Source: Sporobolomyces roseus (taxonomy: Eukaryota > Basidiomycota > Microbotryomycetes > Sporidiobolales > Sporidiobolaceae). From it: a stretch of 64,000 bases of DNA. The notes beneath the pieces are model-generated. The model did no database searches. It was given only the letters and a program-made list of their open reading frames with translations, and was not told the DNA's origin. The stretch spans positions 1,426,001 through 1,490,000 of the forward strand of contig JADILM010000002.1 of NCBI GenBank assembly GCA_016617785.1, given 5' to 3'. Both the position numbers and the translations under genes were made by a program. Below are positions 12,446 to 25,100 of this stretch, in pieces. How positions within the stretch are numbered: position 1 is the first letter of the stretch; the number at the start of each line of letters is the position of its first letter.

Positions 12446-15400
12446 ATGCTGCTGCTCCCGAGCGTACTCGGTCTGATACTGAGTGCACAAGCGGTACTCG
12501 CAGACCCAGTAGATGCAGCGGATTATACCCCAATCGTGAGTTCCACCTCCCCATCTTGCATCGTTCAACTAGCGGATTCCGACACTTCCCACATGCGCAA
12601 AGATGCTGATAAGCGCTTCGGTGGTATCAGGTGGTACCTCTAGCTGTTCGCTCACCGTATCTAGGAGCTTACTTGCAAGGGAGGCAGGATAAAGATCTGA
12701 CAAAAATGGACCCTCGGTTCTGGACGACGAAACCACTGGGATGGAAAGGGTTATTCAGAGTGGATGGAAAGGTATGGAATTGGATGGGGAACGTGACAGA
12801 TTGTGCGTTTCCTGCGACTTTCCGAATCTTTGTGCCCTCGAAAAGCTGATTTCGCAGGATTTTCCCAGATCCTTCCGCTATGAACTCGAGTTTCGTTCAT
12901 ACGACAGCAGAGTCGAAGTTCATCATGACCGATGATCCTCCAACAATCTCGATAGAAGCAAACTTCGTCTCACCGGTCACTCCCGCTGATATCTTTCGAC
13001 AAACTATTCCTTTCTCATACCTCCACCTCACGGTCAATTCGCTCGACGATCGAGCACACGAAGTCGAAGTGTATACCGAGATCAACGGGTTGTGGCTGGC
13101 GGATAAGGAGGAAGAGAAGATTGAGTGGGAGAGTCAAGGGGAGAAGGAATGGAGAGGAATGAGAATCAGGTTGAAAGACCAACGGCCGTTCAAAGAGGAG
13201 CAGATTGAGGAAGGATGGACGGCGGATCGAATCTTGGCTGGAGACGTGTGGTATGCCGCACAAACATCGAACAAGGTCGAAACGACTTTCTCAGCGGGCG
13301 ACAGTGCCGTCTCGACGAGGGAGGCTTTCGCAACGACTGGGCGTCTTCCTGATATCTCGAACCACACTTCGCCACGGACGACTCGAACCCGGAACGACAA
13401 GAACTCCTCCCTCGTACTCGACGAACCCGTCTTCGCTTTCGCCCATTCTTTCGGATTCGTCTACCCTTCGACTCCCCACGCCTCTCGTTCTCAGCTTCTT
13501 ACCATCGGCCACATCCGAGACCCGATCGTCCAGTACATGATAGCAGGAGAAGAAACCGTTTCGCTGCGACCACTTTGGCGATCGACTTTCCCGACAGCTG
13601 AACAACTCATATCTTTCCACCTCAGCGATTACGCCAACTCTCTCCAACTCTCGGATGCCTACAACAAGAAGCTCTACGCAGATGCAAGAAGGGTTGATTC
13701 GGAGGAGTATGCTCATGTCGTTTCGATCAGTACGAGGCAAGTATTTGCGGCACTCGAAGCGGTGTGGGACGAGAGCGCAGAAGGAAGTGACGGAAAAGAG
13801 CTGTTGGTGGCATACTCACCGATCACTGGCAAACCGATTCCGACAATGGGTGAGTTCTCGTCTCTTTGTCCCGAGCTTTCTTGTCGGAGAACGGCTCCTC
13901 ACGATCGTGCGACTGACACTGCTCGACCGTCACTCACAGTCATGCTCAAGGAAGTCAGCTCGAATGGGAATTGCGGAACAGTCGACGTCCTCGCTCCGTT
14001 CCTCCCATTCATGGTTTACGCTTGCCCGAGTCTTCTCCCTCTCATCCTAGAACCGACTATCCGCTATTCGGCTACTGGTCTCTACACTCCGATTCCGCCG
14101 CCTCACGACATTGGCGATCACTATCCGTCATGTATCGGACAGTGAGTCACCTCGATCTTCCCTTTGCGAGACCTCGGAACTCACGTTCGACTCTCTGTCG
14201 CAGCAACGATTTCCTCTATCCCGGTCTGCCAATCGAGGAAGCAGGAAACATGCTCGGAATGATCCTAGCTGGAATGAGGAGTGCCGACACCAGACCTTAC
14301 CATTCGATTCTGACGGGAGCGAAGAAATGGTTTGATGAGAAGCGAGGAAAGAACCAAGTTGGGTGGAACGATATCGTCGGAAGTGGTAAGGATCATCGGA
14401 GAGAAGGGGCGAGGATGGCGAAAGAACAGGCGAGGAAGAACTACGAGCTGTTGAAAACATGGACGGATTATTTGGTCGAAGAGAGTCTTTTCCCAACTTT
14501 GCAGAGTGAGCTATCTCTTCCATTCCATCAAGTATCTGAGCTAATCTCCCCATTGCGTGAACAGGTTCGACGGATGATTTCTTCGGTCCCGCTGTCAACC
14601 AAACTTCTCTCGTTCGTTCCTATCGCTTCAGTCGCTGTGACTAATCACTGATCCGATTCGAGCGCATAGGTCATCAAAGGTATCGCTGGAATCCGTGCTA
14701 TGAGCGAGATCGCTGCAGATTTGGGAGAGTCGTCGGATAGAGATCATTACAGGGTGCGCGAGATTCGTCAAAATCGCTCTACTACGTTTGAGCTGATTGA
14801 ATCGTGTCATGCTCACAGCGTCACGCCGATCTCATAAGGGACAAGTTCCTCGAGCTAGCCGTGTCAACTGACGGTACCCACCTTCTCGGAACTTAGTACG
14901 CTTTATTTCCTCTCGCCGCTTCGCAAGCTCCTTTCCTCACGTTCCTCCTCTGCCAGCGGCAACCAATCGTCGTGGATGACTCACGTGAGCATTCACTTCT
15001 GTATTTTCGATCAATCTTTCCTCGCTGATTCGTTTTCACTGCAGTACAACTTATACTACGACAAGCTACTCAACGGGGATCAAGATCAGCAGTTCCCTCA
15101 ATTCGTTTACGATATGCAGGACAAATTCTATCTGACAATCGCCCGTAAGTTCTGTTGTCGTCAACCTGTATGCGATACCTCCAACTCACGCAGACCCCTA
15201 CAATAGAACCCTATGGTCCTCCTCTCGACTCGCGGTTCCCGAATCGAGCGAAAACAGACTGGCTTCTTTGGGCTGCCGGCACATCAGCTCCCGGTTCTCA
15301 AGCTCGACGCAACTTTGTCAACTCGGTAGCCTCGTTCTTCCGAGCTGAGAAGAATGCAGTTATGGGCGACGCTATCACACCTGATGAAGGGTGGTCCGTG

Positions 15401-15793
15401 GGATTCTTGACGAGACCCGTCGCTGGAGGACATTACAGTCTACTCGCGCTCGAAGTGATGGAGGATGAGAGGAAGAGAAGGGAGAATGTCAGGAATGAGT
15501 GGATTTCTGAAGAGTACTTCTACCTCACTGTGATCCTCGGCAGTACGGTGATAGCGGTATTGGGATGGAGAGCGTTCACGAGGAGGAACAGAACGAAGAG
15601 CGGATATCAAGAACTGCTTTCGACAGCGAGGACGATGCGAAGAAGGTTCTCATCGAGAGGTGGAGGGGAAGAGGCGATCTGGTTGGCAGAGACACCAGAG
15701 CAGGGATCTGTCTTCGATCTCGGACCGGACGACGAAGGAAGTGACCAAGAAGATGAATGGGCAAAACGAAGAATTAGACGCAGGTCGTCGTAG
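12446..15793 (+). CDS. GtaA-like glutaminase, membrane-anchored
   Basis: Resembles Aspergillus GtaA-type glutaminases (DUF5127-DUF4965), secreted enzymes that hydrolyse glutamine to glutamate. Exon 1 (12446-12535) encodes a signal peptide-like hydrophobic start (MLLLPSVLGLILSAQA). Exon 2 starts at 12631 with VPLAVRSPYLGAYLQG and contains FRVDGKVWNWMGNVTD. The next exon contains NFVSPVTPADIFRQTIPFSY and LTVNSLDDRAHEVEVY. Later come LKEVSSNGNCGTVDVLAPF, PPHDIGDHYPS and PIEEAGNMLGMILAG, all family signatures. Unlike secreted GtaA, the C-terminus has a clear transmembrane segment (YLTVILGSTVIAVLGW, about 15520-15570) and a roughly 70-residue basic tail, so the catalytic part should face outside while anchored. 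At least eight introns; not every edge is fixed. Enzyme activity is inferred from family only. Confidence 0.85.
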
Positions 15794-15854
15794 AAATATG
15801 CTTATAATTTGGGAATGAACAGTATCAAAACAACATCTGACACATTCCAGCTTT

Positions 15855-18800
15855 CTACGAGGTCCGTCGAGCTGATGCAGCAGCTCGTAATCTCTCCCTC
15901 AAAGCTTCGTAACCCTTTCTCACATCCTTCGCTCCTCCTTCAGATCTCGCCATCGGCCTACCCGTAACTTCAGCATCTGACTCGCTCTGTTCTGTCTCTG
16001 ATTCGAGGGGTGCAGGTGCTGAGCGAGCTCCGAGGCTGACGACCGAACTTCTCCTTCTTCTTGCAGGAGGAGTAGGTGGCACGTACTCTGCGAAGAGCCT
16101 TGGTCGAGGTGCAGCGACGAGAGTCGACGAGTTTGACGAGCCACGACGGTGGAGAGAGGGCGCACGAGGCAAAGGGGAGCGCATTTCGGCGTTCGGGCGA
16201 GATGGAGCCGGTGAAGGTGAAGCCAGGGGAGGAGAGACGATAGACGACTCGCCAAGTGGATGATCGCGAATCGAGGGCGAAGAGGGAGACGATGCTCGCT
16301 GGTGTAGATTTGTATGAGACGATGGTGAAGGAATCGATCGAGGAGTGCTGAGTCGACCGCTGTGAGAAGCTGCAACCAGTAAGCCGCAATTCGGGGACAC
16401 GTACTGACAATCTAAAGTCGACTCACCTTGCGTTGCGAAACGCTTGACGATAGGAAGTTTTGAGCGACCATCGCTGAATTGCGCAACCTGCTTGACGAAG
16501 CCAACATCAATGCATGTCGTAGCACCGAATGAGAGATCGAGACTCACCAATCAAAATCCTTGTGTCGTGCTCGACTCCCTTCGCTTTCAATTCGCTCGAA
16601 GGAGTCCATCGCTTCCAAACCGAGAAAGTCCGAACCAGCAGATTATTTCGATAGACTCGTAAAGCGGTCAGCATCTGTGTCGGAAAAGCACCGGATCAGT
16701 CTCAAGAATCCTAGATCTGATCAGAGCGATGCAGACACACGGTAGTTTCTGCTTGCCATCGTTCGAGGACAGCTGCTCTCGTTCCTCTATCGACCTTGGC
16801 TTTGACTTGCTGCTCCAGCTTCCGCAATCGACGCTCTCTCCAGTGTCCAAAGTTATTCTCGAGAGTGTTTGACCGTCGTTGCTCGCGTCGAGCTGCGAGT
16901 CGCTTCTTGAGTTCTACCGATTGACGAGTCGAAAGAAGCCAACGGTGAAACGTCGAATCTCGTAGTTCTGTTCGCATAGTGTCAGTGCGCAGGAAGCAAA
17001 GAAAGTCTATGGCAGAGAAGCGGACATACCCTCTTGTTTGATTGCTCGGAACCCGTCTGCTTGAGCGATCTTCGCAGAGAAGTTCACGGTCGTCGCTATC
17101 CACCGCTTCAAGGCAGATCTAGAGTGAGGATATGATCAGTTGAGCTCAGCGAAAGGTAAGAGCCGAGAGACATACTCGGCTAATCGACTCTCGTAAAGAA
17201 TGGTTGATTCTCGTTCGAGTTCTTTTCGAACTATCACTTGTTCCTTCCAGATCGCAAGACGTTCTTGGAGAGTGCGCTAGATTGGATGACGCTGAGTCAG
17301 TCGTAGAATAGCTAGGAATAAGAGTGATGTACAGACCTTTCGATTCTTTTGCCTCACGATTGCGACCAGTTTCTTGTCTTCTCTGGAACGCTTCGTTCGC
17401 TCCTTCCAGACTGTACAACGAAATTAGATTCAGCTTCGGCTTTTATGATCAGCTAAACTGAGGGTGACTCACATTCAAGGGCTTCCTGCTTCCTCAACCG
17501 AATTCTCGCCTCCAACCATTTCCTCTGTTTCTTTTCCTGAACCTTGTCCACCCAAATCCTCCAAGCACCTCTCTGCGCAAAGAACTGTCTGACTACATCC
17601 GCTTTCCTCCCATCGAGCTCGACTCCTTCTCTTCGTTTCCTCCAGGTTGCGAGTGAGCGAGTCAAGGTATACTTGCGAGAGACGGCATCTGCTGCGAGCT
17701 CGAGACGGTTCCGATGTTGTATCGAGCTCCTCCACGCGTCGAACGTGACCGATCGAAGCTGTTTGTTCTTCTCCTGCAGTACGTTGAGCGCTCTACCCTC
17801 AAGTTCAATCTGTAAGTGGTCCAGTCTCTCGATCCAAGTCGAAAGGCTATTCTTTGCAAAGGCTTGTGATCGAGCGTGGTAGAACTTCGCGGCTGTCGTC
17901 GATAGTGACCAAGTCTTGACGGAGGTTCGGAGAAGTCGAGTCGAGAAATCGGAGGAAAGGAAATCGGCTTGTTGAGCGAGAGTTTGAATTCGACTCTGAC
18001 GATTTCGCCAGCTTGCGAGAGTATTCGAGAGTAAACGTCGATTGGCGGATTGAACAGCGATATCCTCGAGTTGACGGAGGTGAATCGCTTTCTGACTGCA
18101 AAAAGCGAAGTACACAGGATTGTCAGTTTCGAAACAACCTCATCATCGAAGCACAGCAGACTCACGTTCGACTGATCCAGGTGGACAAGATACTCTGCTT
18201 CATGCTATCACTTGAGCGTTCCGCGACAACATTTTCAGCAATGTTCAACCTCATCTTTTTCCTCCAAATTCGGAACGCTTCTCCGACTCGACCTTGCTCC
18301 GCACCGCTCCAAACCTCCTCCGCAACTGATTCGAGGGTTTCAACATGAGATTGCTTGAGCGCGAGAGCTCGCCTCCATCGTCGTAGAGGTCCGAGAGGTA
18401 AGTAGCGGAGTCGAAATCGAAAGGCGAGCGAGCGAAGCGTAGCGAGTCTCCAATGCTGCGAAGTCAGAACGATCAGTGAAGCTCGTAGAAGTGAGTGTGA
18501 AGCATAGACGCACCTCTATCGCGCGCCTCGCGAGGCCCTCATTCCTTTTCCTCGCAACTTCGCCTTTCGCCTTCCTCAATTCTGCCTCTCTCACTTCCTT
18601 CCTCTCCTTCTGCTCCTCTTCCCTTCTCTCATCCTGTCTCTTCAAGAAAACCTCAGTCCATTTCATCCAAACCTTCCCCTTCACACCCGTCTCCATTCTC
18701 CGCTCCCTCTCTTCCTGCGTACTAATCCATTCTTTCTCCCTCTCCTTCAACAACGCCATTCTCGCGGTCTTCCCCGCCCAGTCTTGGACCGCACATCGAG

Positions 18801-19992
18801 CGACCCAGGTATCTCTCGCGTGATCTACCGCTTGTGTACGCGAGAGTTGGAAGGAAGTGAGGGTGCGCCAGGCGTCGAAATGGGATGAGATGAGGTGGAG
18901 GCGACGGAATCGATCGGCTTCTGCTTCTAGTGGTGCGATATCTAGATGGGTGAGATGCGGAGTAGTAGAAGTAGCGGACGGTCGAAGGCGGGAAGGGGAA
19001 GATTGTCGAGGAGGTTCGGAGGAGATGGGTGTGGGAGTTTGGGTTGGAGGAGCTATCGAATTCGCGATACCGATGCCTAGCTCGGCTAGTCTCTTCTCGA
19101 GTAAGGGATGCTTCGATTTGGGAGGAGGTGTGGAATGAGCGGGAGGATGTGAGGGAGGAGGATCATGAAAGACTGGAGAGATAGATCGGTGTTGTGTATC
19201 ATCCGTTCTGACCTCCCTCACTGGTCGAGCCGGAGTTGAATGTAGTGGAGGAGCTGATTCGGCTGCTTCGGATTCTCGTCGACGACGCCTTGCGAGAGCG
19301 AGATCTTGTAAACTTGGTACTCCAGCGTAATCGTCGCTCGACGAATAACCCGGTTCTGTTTTCCTCACTAGGAATGATCTGGTCGAATTCATAGTAGCGG
19401 GTGGTCGACGAGAAGAAGTGGAAGGTTGAGAATGGAGAGCGGCGGGAGTGGAACGAGGTCGAGGAGTGGGAGGCATCGAATCTCGATGTTGAGTTGGGGA
19501 TGAAGGAGTTCCCTTTGGGGTCACATCCGAGTCGTACAGCTTGACTCTATCCATCCTAGCCCTCAACACGTCTAAACCATCTGATTCACGTCCGCTCTTC
19601 TTCCTCGAATGCGAAAGTCCCACTGTTGTTTCGTTATTCCTCCTCTCTGTCTGATCCTGATTCTGCTGTACCCCCTTCCACTTGTCTTTCCAAGTCACAC
19701 CCTGTTGAAATACGAGCTTCAGAGAGATTGGGAAGATGTCGTTCTCGTCTTCATCTTCCTCCGAATGTATTCCTCCTTCCAACTCTTCCTTCTTTTGCTT
19801 GAATTCTGCCCAGCTCGTAGCATCCCTATCTAATGCATTAATGATTCGATCTAGCCTTTTATGTTGAGAATCGGTGAGAGTTGGGAAAGGTTCTATTGAT
19901 GAAGAATTCGAATGAACCGAGGGAGCTGCTGGGGCTGTTGGACCACCATTGCGAGAGCGTGTTATGTATTCTTCACCGCCATAAGGTGACAT
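15855..19992 (-). CDS. SFI1: Sfi1-like centrin-binding spindle pole body protein
   Basis: Sfi1 forms long helical filaments with centrin (Cdc31) at the half-bridge and is needed to duplicate the spindle pole body. The N-terminal half (19992 to about 18930) is Ser/Pro-rich and disordered. From about 18900 to 16700 the sequence has repeated helical units with spaced tryptophans typical of Sfi1 repeats, for example HFDAWRTLTSFQLSR, VWMKWTEVFLKRQDE, AFDAWRSSIQHRNRLELA, SLATWRKRREG, WRIWVDKVQEKKQRKW and NFGHWRERRLRKLEQQ; at least ten such units were counted by eye. A Ser-rich tail follows to the stop at 15855. Several introns interrupt the repeats. The start at 19992 (MSPYGGEEY) was preferred; an in-frame ATG at 20097 would add 35 residues. 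Its stop is only 61 bp from the convergent glutaminase-like gene. Confidence 0.82.
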
Positions 19993-20127
19993 GCATTCGA
20001 GGAAGCGAGAAAAGTGAAATAAAGTGAAGCAGAGTCCACGCGTTTTTCGAAACTCGCAAGGAAGAGGACTCTCGTTTCGCGAGACCAAATGAAACATACA
20101 TAAATAACGATAAGTTGCAATGCTAAT

Positions 20128-21913
20128 CTACTGATCTAATTCCTTTCTACCTTCCTCTAATACCGCCGTCGTCAGAACTTTCTCCTTTTCCTCGACAATT
20201 TTCGATTCCTCTTGTTCCCTCTGCAGTTCCAACACTTTCTCCTTCATACTACCTTTCCCCCTCGCTTTCTCTACCACTTTCCAGGCTTTCCTCCCTTCTC
20301 TCACAATCGCGTATTCTCCAGTTTCATCTCGCGCTCCGTGAACCTCTTCGAATCGCTTAACTGCTTCCTTGAACTTCTCTTCCCCTCCTGGACCGGCGAG
20401 AACACTTCGAATAGACTCGAAGAAGTTGAGCATGACGGTTTGATTGTGTAGGGCGAGGATCACGTGCGAAGTCATTTCATGTGCGAGGAGGAGATGGTGG
20501 ACGTAAGATCTCGTTGGAGGTGAGGGCCCGAATGGATGATTCTGTTCATTGGGAGCGAGGGACGAAGACGACAACAGGGAGAAAGAATATTCGTGTTCTT
20601 GCAGGTAGAGGTTGGTTCCGATGTCGCATGACTCTGAAGCAGTTGGTGGGAAATCGAAATCGAGAGCGATCCCGTAGGTTGAGCAAGTTTGACTCCATTC
20701 TTCGACGATGAGATCGAACCCGACATCTCGTATCAGCCGGAGAATCTCGTGAGGTCCAGAAGGGCAATAGGCGATTCGAGGTTTGGTTTTTGGAAGAGGG
20801 TCGAGAGATGCGTTGAGTAAGGAGGTCGATGGCGAAGAGGAGCAGTTGAGGACGTAGCCTGATAGTAATGAATCGACAGGCGAGGAAGGATTGGCGGTAA
20901 CAGTGGCGCGACTCGAAGATTGGCCGAGAAGAGCTTCAGAGAATTCGGTTCTTCGAGCGGAATCATCGCTGCCAATCAGAGTCGCGAAGACATTCGTTCG
21001 ATCCTGCGAGAGACAGCCCTACGTTAACATTGATAGCTCGTGAGAACGTTGAATGGGACTTTGCTCACCTGTGCACCTCTCGCGACTTCGTCCAACCAAA
21101 CGAAACTTCTCTTAACACTCTTCTCCAGCCTCTTCTTGCTTGGTTCCCGCTCTGTCGGCTCATCTGCGAGCGAGAATAGTAGATCAGGAGGTCTCGGTAG
21201 AGTCCAATCGAGGTATTTACGAGGCGAGACCTGCACAAACGTCGAAACTTGAGCGAAAGATCTCGAGAAACGAGTGAAACCAGTCTCGAAGCTCACCTTG
21301 ACGACTCCTCTACCTCCCATAGCAATAGCCTCTGTATCTCCGTTCGTAGGGACACTCTTTGTCTTATCCTCCAACCCGTTGTGACCTCTTTCGCAACCTG
21401 ATTCCCTCAAACTCATAGAAGTCAATATTCTTCTTCCTTCTCCCTTGATCTTCTCCGCCGGAGCTCTCGAGTCATCTGATGTGCTAGCATGAGTGAGGTG
21501 CGTCTGAGTGGGGTTGAGTCCGAGGAAATGGTCGAGAGCGAAGGGAGCGGTTGAGTAAGGAGGAGGTTGGAATTCAAGGCTGCAGAACCCGGTTATACCG
21601 TCAGCTGGGAAGGATTATCAAGTAAGCTTTTGAAAGGTGCTCACAAGTGTTCCAGAGCTAGATGAACGCCCCGAGTTCTACATCTTTGGAGATTATCTGG
21701 AGTGAGATGATTGATCGCTCCTCGAGGTGCTGTCGAAATCAGACTCGGCGTATTTATCGTTTGTAGCTCTGTCTGATCATCCCGTGCGTGTAGAGTGAGT
21801 TTGCCAGTTCGACAGGTCGATGTTGAAAGAGACTCGAGTTGAAAGGAGATCAAAGGTGCGGCATAAGCTGGGTCTAGTGCAGATGAATCATTGGACGAGC
21901 GGGCGTTGACCAT
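20128..21913 (-). CDS. QTRT2: Queuine tRNA-ribosyltransferase accessory subunit 2-like
   Basis: QTRT2 is the non-catalytic partner of QTRT1 in the eukaryotic enzyme that puts queuine at position 34 of tRNAs with GUN anticodons, often at the mitochondrial outer face. Landmarks: a first exon with RTGKLTLHARDDQ and HLTPDNLQRC (start 21913), SPRKYLDWTLPRPPDLLFS, RIAYCPSGPHEILRLIRDVG, and the C-terminal TRSYVHHLLLAHEMTSHVIL followed by NFFESIRSVL. These match the TGT fold of QTRT2. The zinc site normally has the form CxCxxC just before the conserved tyrosine/histidine segment. Here the stretch before TRSYVHHLL (about 20510-20600) has no cysteines, while the histidines remain. About four introns. 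It lies between the Sfi1-like and GT90 genes, all on the minus strand. Confidence 0.82.
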
Positions 21914-22100
21914 CTCTCCCGAGAGTTGTAGTTGAATGAAGCCGAGAGAACGGGAGAAGCGAAAACTTTCGCAAAATTTACAATCTCAATCGTCTCATAT
22001 TCGAATGCTAATTCCAAATGCAGGGTTCATGTCGTCAAGTGAATAAATACGAAGTCAGAAAGGGGTAGGGTATCGAACAAGAATGGGAAGAGGGGGAAAT

Positions 22101-25100
22101 CTAAGGGGAATAATCCATTGAACTTGGATCTTTCTCATCTCTATTCAGTAAACGAGCGTATTCGAGGTCTGTGAATTGACAACTCCCTCGATTAGTACAG
22201 CTTCAACGATACTGACGAGGAAGATGGACTCACAAAGCCGGAACATGTAAGCGGCCCTATCGAAAAGAAGAAATTTCGAAGAATCAGTTCTCATCGCACT
22301 CGAGAAGAAGTATAAGAGCTAACATACATATCAACCTCTCTCCAATGTTCTTTCGACCACTTCTGACCATTAGCCGCCAATCGCTTCGCTAGCTTATCGT
22401 GGGAACCAGTCCCGTCGGGAGCTCCGATGAAGAAAGCTGAAACGTCGAGTAGATCAGAGTAATCTGACTTGATGGGAATGTAGCTGCAGATTCGAAAGAG
22501 ATCATTAGATATAAACGCGATGCGGAGGAAGAGGGCAAGGGAGCGACTGACTGATACCACTGTACGTGAGGGAAAGAGGAGCGAAATCGTCAGTTCATCT
22601 TAGCGGATCACGTTCCTCGACGACAACGTACAGGCATGATTCGCTTAGACCACCATTCAGGAAATATCGTAGATTTAAACACGAGAGATCTCGAACTCCT
22701 GTAACGCGCAATCGAATCAAAAAGTCAGCTTCGTCAAACGTCCGAAGAGGGTTTCGACAGAATTGAACGTACATGAGTCTCTTGAACTTCCCACTTGGGT
22801 AATTCGCATCAACGTCCAATACATACTTGTACAAGTTCTCCTCCTCGACTTTCATCCCACCTTTACTGTCCCACCTGAAATCCTGGTCCGTTGTCAACTC
22901 GGAACAGGTATTGTCCTCCCTCGTCGCAGAACATTGCATGGGTCCTCCAGCGTACGCTACGTCGAGATAAAAATTGTTGAGGCTTGAAGTGGGTGCTGAA
23001 GATCGACGAATCGAGTCGGATTCTTTGAGGGACGAGAAGTGGATGAGGGAATCTCCAGATTGTTCAGCGTTTGCGACTGTATCGAGAATGATCCGACATC
23101 AGAAAGCTCTCGGAGATAAAGGGAGAGAGCCTCGACATACGAGCGACTAATCGAGCTCGTTGAGTTTTCCTCCACCCACTTCCCTTCGAATGCCAAGCTC
23201 CCGTAGTTTCGCCCCTCCAAAGTACTTTGTTATGTTTCTTTCCTTCCCAAACCGGATCTTTCCCTACTTCGGTATAGAAATCGTTCGAGATCGAAGGGAC
23301 CAAGAGGTCGGCGTGAAGTGAGGTTTTCGAAAAAGAGAAGACAGGGTAAAGGAGATAAGGTCGAGGTCCAGGACTGCATCGGACGAGCACATACAGCTCA
23401 GATTTGAGTCGTGGATGTACAGTAAGAGAAGAGGGAAGGGTTTGCTCACCCGCTTGTGAACCCGTTCAAATCCCTCAATTCAGGATGTTTGCAAAGATCC
23501 ATCGATTCAGTATGATGAAGGTTGATGAAACTTCTCAGGTTTGATCCAGTCGGTGTATCGATCGGTAGCGCCTGCGCTACGCGACGTGCAGTCGAATTCG
23601 GTTTACACAACGAATCCCAAGCGGTGAATCCTGATGGTTCCATCACTTCGAAGCTTTCAGTCTGCGAGAGGACTGTACGAACATGCATCGATCGTCAGCT
23701 CGTGTAGGTATAGGATTTGAGCGAGGAAAGTGAGTAACGTACATTTTCCTTCCTGAGCGAATGTTTCATGTCTCTCTCTCGCTTCACCACTGACGACGAC
23801 ACCCGGTTCATCTCCATCCATAAATCTCATCTCGACGTCCTCTGGTAACATTTCCGAAAACTCTCCCAAAATATCCATCAGATCCTCCATTCTCGTCCCT
23901 CCGTTCCCACCGCCCGCAAACTTCTTGACTGCGCCCGTCTTGATCCCAAGTCCGAAAGAGTGAGAGTACCATGGGAGGGTCGAATCGGTTTGTAAGGCGG
24001 TCGAACGACGGCGGAATTCTGAAGGTGAGAGGGAACGGAATGGTAGCATGTCTGAATGGATTTGATCATATTCATCGACGAGAATCACTCGATTCTCCAT
24101 TGCGTATCTCCACCTATACGTTCTTCATTGTATTAGTCTCAAGTCTCGGTTCAGAGGAAGCAAACCGAAAAAGCGTACCAACTATCGAATCCAACTGGAG
24201 GTTTCATCCCATACCTCCTCTCGTATTCGTCGACTGCCTGTTCCAAAGTTTGACTCTGCCTCCTCAACATCTCTTCCCACTCTCCTTCCGCCTTGTCGAT
24301 CAAATGTTGAATCGGATGCATTCGATCGACTGGACCTTGTCTCGCGCGTTTCGAACGATCCGAATCTGACAACGAGGGGGCGTCTCCATCTTCCTCGAGT
24401 GCCCTCCTGATGAATTGCGATGATTCCGTTTCTTCTCCCTCCTCTTCCTCAACGATAGCGCGTTCCTCCGCCTCGAAAGATCTTTTCCGTAATCCACCTT
24501 TCCTCCTCTGTGCCGCTTGAGCCGCCATAGGATTGAACACAGGTTTCTTGACCGCATACTTGACCTCTCGTTTCGGTACTTGCGGTGGAGCTCCTTCCCG
24601 ATCCCTGAAATTCTTCCTCTTTTGCCCTTCCTGCCCCTTTACTGCTTCTCCCACTCCCGCCTTCTTCTCTTCGACTGCTTTCCATCGTTTCTGAGGGTAT
24701 TTCTCCTCGAGTTCGATAATGATCGCTTGTTCCTCCTTACTCAATAATTTCCTTTCTTCCGGTGATAACCCTCTAACCGCTTCGAGAATCGCTTCATCGC
24801 TCAGATCCTCTCCTCCATCTTCTGCCTCCTCCTCCTCATCGTCATCGTCTTCATCCTCATCATCATCATCATCAACACCAAGTATTCTCCTCTCTTCATC
24901 TTTCTCGTTATTCTTCATTTTGACTTCGGCCCAAACCGCTCCCCTCAACCTCTCATTCTCTTTAGCTTTCCTCTTCTTCTCCTGTTCCTTTTCCCACCTC
25001 AACTCTGCTTCCCTCACCTCGGCAGGTTTCCCCGGCGAGAACGGTTTCCCCTCTTTCTTCGCCTTCTGAGCTTTCTGAGCGTTTGCACCAATTCTCCGTT

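Noticed and set aside
12159..12476. Open frames upstream of the glutaminase-like gene
   Set aside because: They overlap the signal-peptide exon in another frame and have no family signature.
24719..25069. Plus-strand open frame rich in Ser
   Set aside because: It is the antisense shadow of the acidic stalk in the GT90 gene.
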